From: Celerinatantimonas diazotrophica
Lineage (GTDB): Bacteria; Pseudomonadota; Gammaproteobacteria; Enterobacterales; Celerinatantimonadaceae
Direction of reading: 5' to 3'
DNA length: 64,000 nucleotides
Assembly: GCF_004339545.1 (NCBI RefSeq)
Contig: NZ_SMGD01000014.1
Coordinates: 240,206 to 304,205, forward strand
In this document: piece by piece, positions 36,823 to 46,236 of the stretch
Numbering within the stretch: position 1 is the first letter of the stretch
Layout of the letters: every line of letters starts with the position of its first letter
Notes under the pieces: generated by a model
Seen by the model: only the letters and a program-made list of their open reading frames with translations
Told to the model about the DNA's origin: nothing
Databases searched by the model: none
Translations under genes and position numbers: made by a program

Positions 36823-37665
36823 GTGGAAACTGAATCAGTTAGCTACAACATGGACGACTTTCATATTGCTTTAAGCACATTTGATAAAGCTGTTTGCGAG
36901 GCGTGCGCTGTAAGTAACTTTACGGGAAGCCGCTATGTTGTTCACTATAAAGGATACTCTTCTAATATTTTTACGAGAATGTGTTTACATTCACAGGCTC
37001 TTATTTCTGCATTACCGAAAACCCGATGGGCGAAACGAGATTACGAGTGCTGGGAGTTTAGTCTTATAGCTCCTCATGTTCGTGCATTAATGGAGGGGTA
37101 TCTTCTGTTCTTTTATTTGTCTGAAGCCCCTATTAGTGAAGATGAATGGTACGTAAAACTCAACGTCATGCACCTCAATGACTGTACTCGCAGAATAAGA
37201 CTTCATCAAAATATAAGAAGCACGGAAGATGAAGCGGGTTTCCGTGAACAGCAAACCAAGCTGAAAGAGCGCTTAAAAGGTTCTGGTTTTTTTCACGGAC
37301 TCCCGTCTAAGCTTCAAAAAAAGCTATTAAAAGGAAATGCACTTATGATCCCGTCGCGAGACGAGCTACTAGAGAAATTAGGATTAGATATTGGCGAGTT
37401 TAATGCGTTTTATGATCTAGTTTCAAATTTCACGCATATACTGCCAATTTCTTACTATAGAAGCGAAGCTAATGGGCGAGGTACAGGTGTTCAAAACCGA
37501 ACGGATTTATCTTATATAGTTCTCTCTTTAATTAAGGCTGCTCATTGGCTAAACATTTCTACAGACAAAATGGTTGAATTATTTCCCGATGCAAACAAAG
37601 TTAGAAAAGGGAAAAAGTCTAAATTTACTTTGGGTCCAAAGGAAAATACGAAGAACCACAAATAA
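36823..37665 (+). CDS. Cassette protein of unknown function
   Basis: A 280-aa soluble protein. Notable stretches are WEFSLIAPHVRALMEGYLLFFYLSEAP, LKERLKGSGFFHGLPSKLQKKLLKGN, and AFYDLVSNFTHILPISYYR, ending in a basic tail. The conserved-looking Asn-Phe-Thr-His in the C-terminal helical part recalls DUF5677-type proteins but I cannot confirm this. The GTG start at 36823 has GAGG 8 nt upstream; ATG 36850 is an alternative. It lies between attC 3 and a rudimentary attC. Confidence 0.65.
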   Translation: METESVSYNMDDFHIALSTFDKAVCEACAVSNFTGSRYVVHYKGYSSNIFTRMCLHSQALISALPKTRWAKRDYECWEFSLIAPHVRALMEGYLLFFYLSEAPISEDEWYVKLNVMHLNDCTRRIRLHQNIRSTEDEAGFREQQTKLKERLKGSGFFHGLPSKLQKKLLKGNALMIPSRDELLEKLGLDIGEFNAFYDLVSNFTHILPISYYRSEANGRGTGVQNRTDLSYIVLSLIKAAHWLNISTDKMVELFPDANKVRKGKKSKFTLGPKENTKNHK

Positions 37666-37669
37666 ATAC

Positions 37670-37702
37670 ATAACAAAAGCAAGCAACAGCAGCGTTATAA
37701 CG
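37670..37702 (+). repeat. Rudimentary attC (core sites with little stem)
   Basis: ATAACAAAAGC at 37670 and GCGTTATAAC at 37692 are R''- and R'-like cores only ~22 bp apart with almost no palindrome between them. This could be an attC that lost its centre by deletion, fusing two cassettes. Confidence 0.4.
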
Positions 37703-37734
37703 CAGTAGAGTTCATCACACATATTAAGGATTGT

Positions 37735-38147
37735 ATGGAAGAATATTGGAATCCAATGGTGCCAGAATTATCGGTATCAGACTTCTCAAAATCACTGAAT
37801 TTTTACTGTGAAATCTTAGGGTTTAAGGTTAGAAGTCAAAGAACAAAACCAGATTTTGCTTACATCGAATTTGAACAAGTACAAATCATGTTGGAGATAG
37901 CGGTTGGGTGACTGGAAGCTTAGAAGCGCCTTTCGGGCGTGGTGTAAATTTTCAAATTGAACTATCGAACATCGAGCCTGTTTATGAACGTCTCAAGTTA
38001 GCTGGGGTATCATTGTTCAAAGAACAGAAAGATACATGGTATGACGTTGGCCTTAGCCTTTCTGGGCAGCGCGAGTTTTTAGTGCAAGACCCAGATGGTT
38101 ACCTTTTGAGGTTTTCGCAATATCTTGGTGAAAAGTCTAAGTCATGA
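37735..38147 (+). pseudogene. VOC-family cassette gene broken by a small deletion
   Basis: The gene starts MEEYWNPMVPELSVSDFSKS and matches the intact cassette at 40567 throughout. At ~37890-37900 the intact copy reads MLEQIHDTGWVTG, whereas this copy goes from the codons for MLE straight to ...ATAGCGGTTGGGTGACTGGA. About 10 nt are missing and the frame shifts. The remainder (GWVTGSLEAPFGRGVNFQIEL ... VQDPDGYLLRFSQYLGEKS) continues in the new frame to 38147. It is therefore a recent pseudogene unless it is a sequencing error. Confidence 0.8.
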
Positions 38148-38156
38148 AAACAGCGT

Positions 38157-38215
38157 TATAACAACGCGTCAACTAGGACGCTTGCAAGCTCGCGCCTATT
38201 ACGCGGGCGTTATGT
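38157..38215 (+). repeat. attC recombination site 4 (59 bp)
   Basis: R'' TTATAACAACGCG (38157) and R' CGCGGGCGTTATGT (to 38215). The arms ATAAC..CGCG pair with CGCG..GTTAT, and the inner CTAGGACGC pairs with GCGCCTAT. This is the classic 59-base-element size and layout. Confidence 0.88.
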
Positions 38216-38229
38216 ACTTTGAGGGTAAA

Positions 38230-38913
38230 ATGCGAAAAGAACAGCTTTCGAAGTTTAAAAAGCAAGTTAATGCAGCGATGATTGGCTATATCAATCTACT
38301 CGAACGAAAAGAACTTTTATCAACATCAATTGATTTACATGAATCTTTTACAAATTTGGATCCACAGGTTAAAAGGAGCATTCTTGTTATACAAGATACA
38401 ATGTATGCCTCTTTGATTGTTGAAACTCATACTTGGTTATTTGATAAATCAAATAAATCATCGAATTTGAGCTTACATCAACTGTTAGACCAGTTGGTTG
38501 ACGGAAATTTCCAATCAAAGCACTTGCTAGAGGAATATGTAAAACCACCATCAACTATTGCTCTTGGTGGAGAAAGTGGGGGGTGGAATGAACAATACAT
38601 TGAAGACCGAAAGCTTGAGTTTAATAAGACCTTTAGCGACTGTGTAACATGTATTAGTGAATTACTTTCCTCAGGTATAGTCGATAGAGTTAAGTTATTA
38701 AGGGATCGCCTACTTGCGCATAAAGATGGCAGCTATGATGTAGCTGATAATGGGCATACAGTTCAAGATGTATTTAGTCTTTTATCACATATGAGAGCAA
38801 TCTTGGTTTGTTTGAATAAGCTATTCCAACGTATTAGTTATCCAATATCTGATTCAGAAAAACGTGCCAGAGCAAGTGCTGAAAAGTTTTGGAACCAGTT
38901 GGCACGTCTATAA
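38230..38913 (+). CDS. Cassette protein, HEPN AbiU2-like
   Basis: A 227-aa all-helical protein. Residues ~158-166 read RDRLLAHKD, the R-x-R-x3-H / AHKD motif seen in HEPN proteins of the AbiU2 group. The preceding segment is KTFSDCVTCISELLSSGIVDRVKLL and the following is VFSLLSHMRAILVCLNKLFQ. AbiU2-type proteins are associated with phage abortive infection; this is a motif-level call. ATG 38230 with GAGGG upstream is used; the frame opening at 38125 would run through attC 4. Confidence 0.6.
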   Translation: MRKEQLSKFKKQVNAAMIGYINLLERKELLSTSIDLHESFTNLDPQVKRSILVIQDTMYASLIVETHTWLFDKSNKSSNLSLHQLLDQLVDGNFQSKHLLEEYVKPPSTIALGGESGGWNEQYIEDRKLEFNKTFSDCVTCISELLSSGIVDRVKLLRDRLLAHKDGSYDVADNGHTVQDVFSLLSHMRAILVCLNKLFQRISYPISDSEKRARASAEKFWNQLARL

Positions 38914-39034
38914 CAAGCAATTCAAGCAGATTCACAACGCGCGGCAATTTTAGCTTGAATCAAATTTAGTGATTTAAAGTGTAATTCTTAATGTATGGTG
39001 GTGGCGTTGTTCACCCCTTAATTTGACGTTAGAT
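38910..39034 (+). repeat. attC recombination site 5, VCR-like (125 bp)
   Basis: R'' ATAACAAGC (38910) and R' GACGTTAGATG (39025-39035). The internal ACAACGCGCGGCA and GGCGTTGTTCACCCCTTAA match, in position and sequence, the same parts of the Vibrio cholerae repeat (TCAACGCGTGGC... and GCGTTGTCAGCCCCTTAGGC, from memory). The first bases overlap the end of the preceding gene. Confidence 0.8.
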
Positions 39035-39050
39035 GTTTAGGAGAGCTAAG

Positions 39051-39791
39051 ATGTATAACTTTCAAAACAAGCTTATTTTAATTACTGGTGCAACCAGCGG
39101 AATGGGGTTGGTGGCAGCAGAAAATATAATTGAGTTTGGTGGAAAAGTAATTGTTACAGGAAGAAATGAATCTAAGCTATCCGAGTTATCAAAGAAATAT
39201 GGTCAGAATATAGTTGCTTTGAAAAATGATTCAGCTAGCCCAGAAACAGGGACTATACTTGCTGAAACAGTTGCGAAACATGGACGTCTAGATGGTTTAT
39301 GGCTTAATGCTGCTATTGCAAGGCTGGGTAATTTCGATGAAATAACAGATGAGATATATGCTCAAGTTATGGACATCAATGTAAAAGGTCCGATATTGCA
39401 AGTTGCAGCGTTGAGTAAGCATTTAAACAATAGTGCTTCCATTATTGTTACAAGCTCAAGTTCAGTTTATGAAGGTGCAGCAGCAACCAGTCTTTACGCT
39501 GCCTCAAAAGGTGCTGTATCAGCAGCAGCTCGAGCTTGGGCCAGAGAACTGGCCCCAAGGAATATTAGGGTCAATACACTTGTTCCTGGGCCAATTGAGA
39601 CAAATTTTAGGCGCTTTCTGCCCGAAGAAGCAAAGTCTGGGTTCGAGAAATTCGTAATTGATCAAGTTCCACTTGGGCGTTCAGGTACTGCCCAAGAAGC
39701 TGCTAATGTTGCCCTTTTTTTACTTTCCCCACATTCGTCCTATATAACGGGAAGTGAAATACCTGTTGATGGTGGCTTGATCATGCGATAG
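39051..39791 (+). CDS. Short-chain dehydrogenase/reductase (SDR), cassette-borne
   Basis: A classical SDR (246 aa). The cofactor motif is LILITGATSGMGLVAAENI, followed by LNAAIA (NNAG equivalent) and the catalytic Ser and Tyr-x3-Lys in VTSSSSVYEGAAATSLYAASKGAV. The C-terminal RVNTLVPGPIETNF and SYITGSEIPVDGGLIM complete the fold. It probably reduces a small carbonyl compound with NADPH. ATG 39051 follows AGGAGA. It lies between attC 5 and attC 6. Confidence 0.88.
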   Translation: MYNFQNKLILITGATSGMGLVAAENIIEFGGKVIVTGRNESKLSELSKKYGQNIVALKNDSASPETGTILAETVAKHGRLDGLWLNAAIARLGNFDEITDEIYAQVMDINVKGPILQVAALSKHLNNSASIIVTSSSSVYEGAAATSLYAASKGAVSAAARAWARELAPRNIRVNTLVPGPIETNFRRFLPEEAKSGFEKFVIDQVPLGRSGTAQEAANVALFLLSPHSSYITGSEIPVDGGLIMR

Positions 39792-39798
39792 AAATTCA

Positions 39799-39869
39799 TC
39801 TAACGAGCGTATGTTGCCGGACTGGTTTTAAGCTGCGCTTCAAACCAGCCGCAAATACGAACGTTAGCC
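39799..39869 (+). repeat. attC recombination site 6
   Basis: R'' TCTAACGAGCG and R' ACGTTAGCC. The outer arms CTAACGAGCGTAT / ATACGAACGTTAG and inner arms CTGGTTTTAAGC / GCTTCAAACCAG pair with single unpaired bases, a textbook attC hairpin. Confidence 0.9.
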
Positions 39870-39884
39870 CTTACAAGGAAGAAT

Positions 39885-40406
39885 ATGGATATCGTGTATG
39901 AAATTAAGCTGACAAAAGAACAGCACGAGTCAATCAAACTTCTGAGAAATCAGTCATTTCCAGAGCACCAATCAGATTACTCCTATTATAAACAAAAACC
40001 TCATATGCGTGCTTTGCAATATGAGGGTGACAACCTTGTTGGTTATTTGGGTTTAGATTATCGTGCGGTTAAAGTCAGTAACGAAGTATATAGCGTATTG
40101 GGTATTATTGATTTCTGCGTTACCGAAGAGCACCGAGGAAAAGGCATTGGTTCGTTGATGCTGTCTGAAGTTACCTCGTTCGCAGAGGGGACAGATGTTG
40201 ATTTCATTATACTTATTTCCGAACTAGAGGACTTTTACCAAAAGAGAGGCTACACCAAAATAGAGGATATTAATTCGTGGTTAAGAATTCATGAGCATAC
40301 CAACTATGGTGTAGCGGTCGACCATATTGATGAGCTATTTGTGAAATCAATCAGTGGCAAGTCTTGGTCAGTTGGGCATGTAGACTGGTTAGGTTACATG
40401 TACTAG
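39885..40406 (+). CDS. GNAT-family N-acetyltransferase, cassette-borne
   Basis: A 173-aa GNAT domain. The acetyl-CoA loop is VTEEHRGKGIGSLMLSEV (R-x2-G-x-G), after IIDFCVTEE, and FYQKRGYTKIED follows. It most resembles the many acetyltransferases carried by integron cassettes, including aminoglycoside and unknown types; the substrate is not predicted. AAGGAAGA precedes the ATG directly after attC 6. Confidence 0.82.
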   Translation: MDIVYEIKLTKEQHESIKLLRNQSFPEHQSDYSYYKQKPHMRALQYEGDNLVGYLGLDYRAVKVSNEVYSVLGIIDFCVTEEHRGKGIGSLMLSEVTSFAEGTDVDFIILISELEDFYQKRGYTKIEDINSWLRIHEHTNYGVAVDHIDELFVKSISGKSWSVGHVDWLGYMY

Positions 40407-40417
40407 TTGTGCACAGG

Positions 40418-40534
40418 GCTAACAAGCGCTTCCAGTCTGACGCCAAAACCCCCACGTTTTTATGTCACTCGCCACGCTCAAACATTAACACAAAAACACT
40501 CCGGCTTTGGTGCAGCTGAAGCGGGCATTATAAC
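40418..40534 (+). repeat. attC recombination site 7
   Basis: R'' GCTAACAAGCGCTTC and R' GAAGCGGGCATTATA. The arms AGCGCTTC and GAAGCG pair, and the R' core carries an A in place of the usual G of GCGTTA. About 117 bp, with a long spacer. Confidence 0.7.
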
Positions 40535-40566
40535 ACACTTGAGTACATCGATTAGAAAGGAACAAA

Positions 40567-40995
40567 ATGGAAGAATATTGGAATCCGATGGTTCCTGAAT
40601 TATCAGTGAGCAATTTCGAAGAATCGTTAAACTTCTATCAAAATTTACTTGGCTTTAAAATTAGGAACCAACGCTCGAATCCAGACTTTGCATACTTGGA
40701 AAACGAAAAGGCTCAAATCATGCTTGAGCAAATTCACGATACAGGCTGGGTAACTGGAGAGTTGGAATACCCGCTAGGGCGAGGTGTTAATTTTCAAATT
40801 GAGTTAACGGACATTTCACCGATACTAGAGCGTTTAAACGCTGCTAATGTTGTACTTTATCGAGAGCCAAACGAGAATTGGTATGATGAAGGTAACGTTC
40901 TTTCTGGTCAGCGTGAGTTTTTAGTCCAAGATCCGGATGGTTATCTGCTACGTTTTACCCAGTATCTGGGTGAAAAACCGCAGGTATTGTATTAG
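40567..40995 (+). CDS. VOC-family (bleomycin-resistance-like) protein, cassette-borne
   Basis: An intact 142-aa VOC protein. It reads MEEYWNPMVPELSVSNFEES, LNFYQNLLGFKIRNQR, DFAYLENEKAQIMLEQ, and GQREFLVQDPDGYLLRFTQYLG, the fold and pattern of bleomycin-resistance-type binding proteins. Its paralogue at 37735 is broken. AAAGGAAC precedes the ATG. No clear attC follows; this is the last certain cassette. Confidence 0.85.
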   Translation: MEEYWNPMVPELSVSNFEESLNFYQNLLGFKIRNQRSNPDFAYLENEKAQIMLEQIHDTGWVTGELEYPLGRGVNFQIELTDISPILERLNAANVVLYREPNENWYDEGNVLSGQREFLVQDPDGYLLRFTQYLGEKPQVLY

Positions 40996-41269
40996 CAAGG
41001 TGTATAGGCATCATGCTTTATTGTTTAGTCGGTAAACAATGGGTTTGGTTGCTAATTGAACCAATAGCATTTTGTTCTTAGCGTTACAAATCAAAAACAT
41101 AACACTTTCTTGATATGTTACAGGTAACACCCTTATTTGTATGGTTGATGCTAGTTTACAGATGTTCTTCTTTAATATTCTAGTAATCGTCTAGACAGCT
41201 CTTGGTTTTATCGGTTATCTACTTTTAGTAAAATTATCAGGTTAAGACACGATAGAATTTGGGGGAAAG
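40996..41269. other. End of the cassette array
   Basis: No gene. TTAGCAAGG (40992) and TAGCGTTAC (41079) might be remains of a last attC, but the cores are degenerate and the arms pair poorly. Confidence 0.3.
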
Positions 41270-41755
41270 GTGATCAGAGAAGCAAAAGAAAGTGATTGCA
41301 TTAATTTGGCGGCATTATCAATTAAAGTATGGCTGGAAAACTATGCGATAGTTGGTATTCGAAGAGAGTTTTCCGAATATATTTTTTCGACATTCACTGA
41401 AGCTCACTTCACGCAAATCCTGAATCAAGCAAGCTGCCGAGTTTTGGTTTGTGAACACCAAGGTGCTCTACAAGGGTATGTGCTGTTAGATCTCAACTCT
41501 CATTTTGAAACGCCCTCCAACGGTTTTGAAATCAAAAAGCTTTATATAGATAGTCGCTTTAAACAACAAGGGATAGGGAAAGCCTTGCTAAGTGAAGTAG
41601 AGCAACGATTTGGTCACCCATTTTGGTTATATACTTGGGTTGAAAATGCATCTAATGGATTTTATCAACACCTTGGTTTTACAAAAATTGGGACTTTCGT
41701 TTTTGAGGCATCGGGGCAGGCCATAGAAAATAACGTTTACCGTTCTCCTTGTTAA
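41270..41755 (+). CDS. GNAT-family N-acetyltransferase
   Basis: A 161-aa GNAT protein: MIREAKESDCINLAALSIKVWLENYA at the start, then FEIKKLYIDSRFKQQGIGKALLSEV (acetyl-CoA loop QQGIGKA) and NASNGFYQHLGFTKIG. The start is GTG at 41270 after GGGGGAAAG. It lies just outside the last sure attC site and is either a final cassette or a chromosomal gene. Confidence 0.82.
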   Translation: MIREAKESDCINLAALSIKVWLENYAIVGIRREFSEYIFSTFTEAHFTQILNQASCRVLVCEHQGALQGYVLLDLNSHFETPSNGFEIKKLYIDSRFKQQGIGKALLSEVEQRFGHPFWLYTWVENASNGFYQHLGFTKIGTFVFEASGQAIENNVYRSPC

Positions 41756-41941
41756 ATTCATTTCATTGTTGCGCAAAGTTCTGCGGGATTGTTGAACTTT
41801 TGTGGTTGAATTTTGTTCAAGCCAAACACCTCCTAAACTTGTAGCACCCTCTTAGTACCTTAGATAAGGCCTTGTTTAACGCATATTCTTTTATTTCAAT
41901 GGTATGATAATATTCTGCTATAGAAATTCTAAAGGATAGCA

Positions 41942-42970
41942 ATGAAAACCATTTCGGACATCGCTAATGCGGCAGGCGTATCTAAGTCAACTGTTTCTCG
42001 AGTATTAAACAATCGTCCAGGTGTAAATCCTAAAGCTCGCGAAAAGATACAAGCCTTAATTGACCAAAGTCATTTTACGGCGAATATCGCCGCTAAGAAT
42101 CTCAAAGCCGGCCATTCAGATACGGTTGGAGTTCTCGTACCGCTCATGACATCAAAAACGGTGGCGAGTTATATACATGGTATGTCGGTTGAGTTTGAAT
42201 CAAATGGTATTCAGTTGTTACTAATGAATGCCAATATGGATACTCGAAAGGCCTCTGTGAACGTACGAACCCTCAATTCTAAAGGCGTTGATGGCATGAT
42301 TGTGCTGGTTGCAGGGTATAATCAGGAATTGATTCGCGCATTTAATGAATCTGAATGTCCAGTGGTTGTGGTTGGACAAGATCTGTCGATGTATCAGGTT
42401 CCGAGTGTCTTTTTCGATGACTACCGATGTGGATATATGGCCGGGCAGCAATTGCTGCAAGTCGGAGCTTCGAAGTTGTTATTTTTAGGAATTTCGGCAA
42501 TGGATGTTGCGCTCGGAAAACAGCGCCGGAGGGGGTTTGAAGATGCAATCAGCCTCGCTAACGTAGAGTGTCAATTTATTGCTGACTGTGAGCTTAATGC
42601 ACAGTCGGGCTTAAAGCAAACTCAAGCGGTCCTCGAATCAGGTTATCAACCCGATGGTATTTTTGCTGTAACGGACCGAATTGCTGCGGGGGCGAGTAAA
42701 GCGATGAGTAATGCAGGTTTGGCGGTTGGAGAACAAGTTGCTATTGTCGGGGTCGGAGATGATGAACTGTGTGAATTGTTAACACCTTCATTGGCATCGA
42801 TTCATTACAATTACCATGATGTGGGCCGAGAAGCTGCCCGTGTATTGATCGCACAGATCAAAGGAAAAAAATCTGAGCAAATTGCGTTTACTCATCAAGG
42901 TTCTTTCCATTGGCGTCCATCCTGTCAGTTAGTCACCATTAATGACTCACTGACAGGAAAGGAGAGTTAA
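41942..42970 (+). CDS. scrR: LacI-family sucrose regulator
   Basis: A 342-aa LacI/GalR repressor. The headpiece is MKTISDIANAAGVSKSTVSRVLNNRPGVNPKAREKIQ; the periplasmic-binding-like effector domain follows (VGVLVPLMTSKTVASYIHG, DGIFAVTDRIAAGASKAMSNAG, VAIVGVGDDELCELLTPSLASIHYN). It is adjacent and convergent to scrA and is the natural repressor for the three TGGAACCGNT-type operators at 44390, 46021 and 46159. No such operator was seen before scrR itself. Confidence 0.88.
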   Translation: MKTISDIANAAGVSKSTVSRVLNNRPGVNPKAREKIQALIDQSHFTANIAAKNLKAGHSDTVGVLVPLMTSKTVASYIHGMSVEFESNGIQLLLMNANMDTRKASVNVRTLNSKGVDGMIVLVAGYNQELIRAFNESECPVVVVGQDLSMYQVPSVFFDDYRCGYMAGQQLLQVGASKLLFLGISAMDVALGKQRRRGFEDAISLANVECQFIADCELNAQSGLKQTQAVLESGYQPDGIFAVTDRIAAGASKAMSNAGLAVGEQVAIVGVGDDELCELLTPSLASIHYNYHDVGREAARVLIAQIKGKKSEQIAFTHQGSFHWRPSCQLVTINDSLTGKES

Positions 42971-44340
42971 CTAGCTGGCGCTGTTTTTTTACTGGTTAAT
43001 AGGTAAGAGGCAATAAATCCAACTAAGAAAGCAATGGCAAAGCCAGTAATATAGTCGACAACTGAACCGTTACGGACAATTGCAAGTCCTGGAATTCCCG
43101 TTAATCCTACAGATGTCATCCCAACCTTGGTATAAACGACATAGGCGCCACCAATGGCTCCACCCACTAATCCACCTAGGAATGGACGCATATAGCGAAG
43201 ATTAACCCCAAAAATAGCGGGTTCAGTAATACCAAGAATCGCCGAAATAGCAGATGGAAGTGCTAAAGCAGTTACTTTTTTATCTCGTTTTTTAAAGATC
43301 ACAGCGAAACAAGCTCCGCCTTGAGCGACATTGGCCATCGACCAAATTGGAAGTAAGAAGTTGAATCCGATTTTAGGATCCCCTAGCAGCCCTAATTCGA
43401 TTGCATGAAAACTTTGGTGGATCCCTGTGATCACAATCATTGAATAGGTGCCACCGAATACAAAGCCAGCTAAAACCCCGGCATGAGTATATAAATACAT
43501 CAATCCAGTTGAGATTCCATTCCCTAGTAAACGCCCAAAAGGACCGATAGCGACTAGGGATACAAACCCGGTAATGGTCAAGACTAAAAATGGGCTGAGT
43601 ATAATATCGAGGGTATTGGGGACAACCTTCCGAACTAATTTTTCCATCTTACACATGAACCAAACGGCCATGAGCATTGGGAACACGGTGCCTTGATACC
43701 CCACTAAACCGATATGAAAGCCAAAAAGCGAGACAGAAGGGAATCCGTGTCCAATGGTCCAAGCATTGACCAGATCGGGGTGGGTGAGGATCCCACCCAA
43801 TGTAGCTCCCAAGATCGGGGTTCCCCCAAAGACTTTGGCTCCAACGAAGCCAATAAGAATTGGTAGAATGATGAAAGCTGCACTCGAGCTCATATCCAGT
43901 AGGTAATACCAGAAGTTATGGGTATCAATCAGATGGTTTGTTTTTAGGTAACCCAAGACCCCCATACACAAACCACTGGCCACAATCGCAGGAATAATCG
44001 GAACAAAAATGTTTGACAAAGTACGAGCAACGGCTTGAATTGGATTTTTACTTGCCCCTTGAGTGGCAACTTCAGCTGTTGAAGCTTCAGTTATACCTGC
44101 GGCAGCCGCAAAATGCTCGAATACGCGGTTGACGATGCCTGTACCAATAATAATTTGATACTGACCACTATTGGTAAAGACCCCCTTTACCAGATCTAAG
44201 TCTTCTATTGCTGCTGTATCTGCGATATCCGTATCATTAAGGACTAAGCGTAAGCGTGTCGCGCAATGAGCAGCACTGGCTAAATTCTCTTTGCCCCCAA
44301 TGAGTTTTAATATTTGTTGGGCTGTACTTTTTTCAGACAT
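42967..44340 (-). CDS. scrA: Sucrose-specific PTS enzyme IIBC
   Basis: A 457-aa EIIBC of the glucose-sucrose family. The N-terminal IIB domain has the phosphorylated Cys in LASAAHCATRLRLVLND. The IIC membrane domain from residue ~110 contains VPIIPAIVASGLCMGVLG, the GITEPAIFGVNLRY signature and about ten helices. No IIA domain is fused, so the cell's glucose EIIA (Crr) is expected to phosphorylate it. It brings in sucrose as sucrose-6-phosphate. Operator and CRP site lie upstream (44390, 44493). Confidence 0.92.
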   Translation of the reverse strand: MSEKSTAQQILKLIGGKENLASAAHCATRLRLVLNDTDIADTAAIEDLDLVKGVFTNSGQYQIIIGTGIVNRVFEHFAAAAGITEASTAEVATQGASKNPIQAVARTLSNIFVPIIPAIVASGLCMGVLGYLKTNHLIDTHNFWYYLLDMSSSAAFIILPILIGFVGAKVFGGTPILGATLGGILTHPDLVNAWTIGHGFPSVSLFGFHIGLVGYQGTVFPMLMAVWFMCKMEKLVRKVVPNTLDIILSPFLVLTITGFVSLVAIGPFGRLLGNGISTGLMYLYTHAGVLAGFVFGGTYSMIVITGIHQSFHAIELGLLGDPKIGFNFLLPIWSMANVAQGGACFAVIFKKRDKKVTALALPSAISAILGITEPAIFGVNLRYMRPFLGGLVGGAIGGAYVVYTKVGMTSVGLTGIPGLAIVRNGSVVDYITGFAIAFLVGFIASYLLTSKKTAPAS

Positions 44341-44389
44341 TTGGATTACTCCTCTTTGCCATCACACAATGTCGATGAGTTTGATTGAC

Positions 44390-44403
44390 TGGTAACGGTT
44401 CCA
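44390..44403. promoter_or_regulatory. ScrR operator, scrA promoter
   Basis: The 14-mer TGGTAACGGTTCCA (inverse complement TGGAACCGTTACCA) matches the two operators at 46021 and 46159. It lies 50 nt before the scrA ATG. Confidence 0.7.
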
Positions 44404-44492
44404 CATTTGGTTTGCAATAATACGTAATAAAGGTTTTTATAACCATAAATCAGGTCTCTATTTTGACTTTTATTATAAAAAATAAGGTCATT

Positions 44493-44508
44493 TGTGATCA
44501 AAATCACA
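44493..44508. promoter_or_regulatory. CRP site, scrA promoter
   Basis: TGTGATCAAAATCACA is a perfect TGTGA-N6-TCACA site, about 90 nt upstream of the operator in the scrY-scrA gap. It is consistent with catabolite control. Confidence 0.75.
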
Positions 44509-44549
44509 TTAAAACAGACCTCGGAAGAGGTTTGACATGAAATCGATTT

Positions 44550-46013
<1,464 letters not shown>

Positions 46014-46020
46014 CTATAGT

Positions 46021-46034
46021 TGGAATCGGTTCCA
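46021..46034. promoter_or_regulatory. ScrR operator, scrY promoter
   Basis: TGGAATCGGTTCCA, whose inverse complement TGGAACCGATTCCA differs from the 46159 site at one position. It lies 32 nt before the scrY start on the minus strand. Confidence 0.75.
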
Positions 46035-46124
46035 TAATGATGCTCGAAATATCTGAATTGGTAAAAAAGAACAGTGGAAAAATGTGATGTTGCGGGAGAT
46101 ATAACTGCAGTTAATCACGTATTT

Positions 46125-46140
46125 TGTGATGCATATCACT
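46125..46140. promoter_or_regulatory. CRP site, scrY-scrB divergent region
   Basis: TGTGATGCATATCACT matches TGTGA-N6-TCACA at 9 of 10 positions, between the two operators of the divergent scrY and scrB genes. Confidence 0.65.
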
Positions 46141-46158
46141 GAATTAATAATGTCAGGA

Positions 46159-46172
46159 TGGAACCGATTGCA
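46159..46172. promoter_or_regulatory. ScrR operator, scrB promoter
   Basis: TGGAACCGATTGCA, the same 14-bp motif as at 46021 and 44390, 65 nt before the scrB start used here. Confidence 0.75.
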
Positions 46173-46236
46173 TATCTAGGAGAATTTATTAAACTTCGAG
46201 GTGCGATTTTTCTTTCGTATTATTCTGGATTGTTCT

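Noticed and set aside
40992-41090. A last attC after the VOC cassette
   Set aside because: TTAGCAAGG and GCGTTACAA are poor cores and the arms do not pair convincingly.
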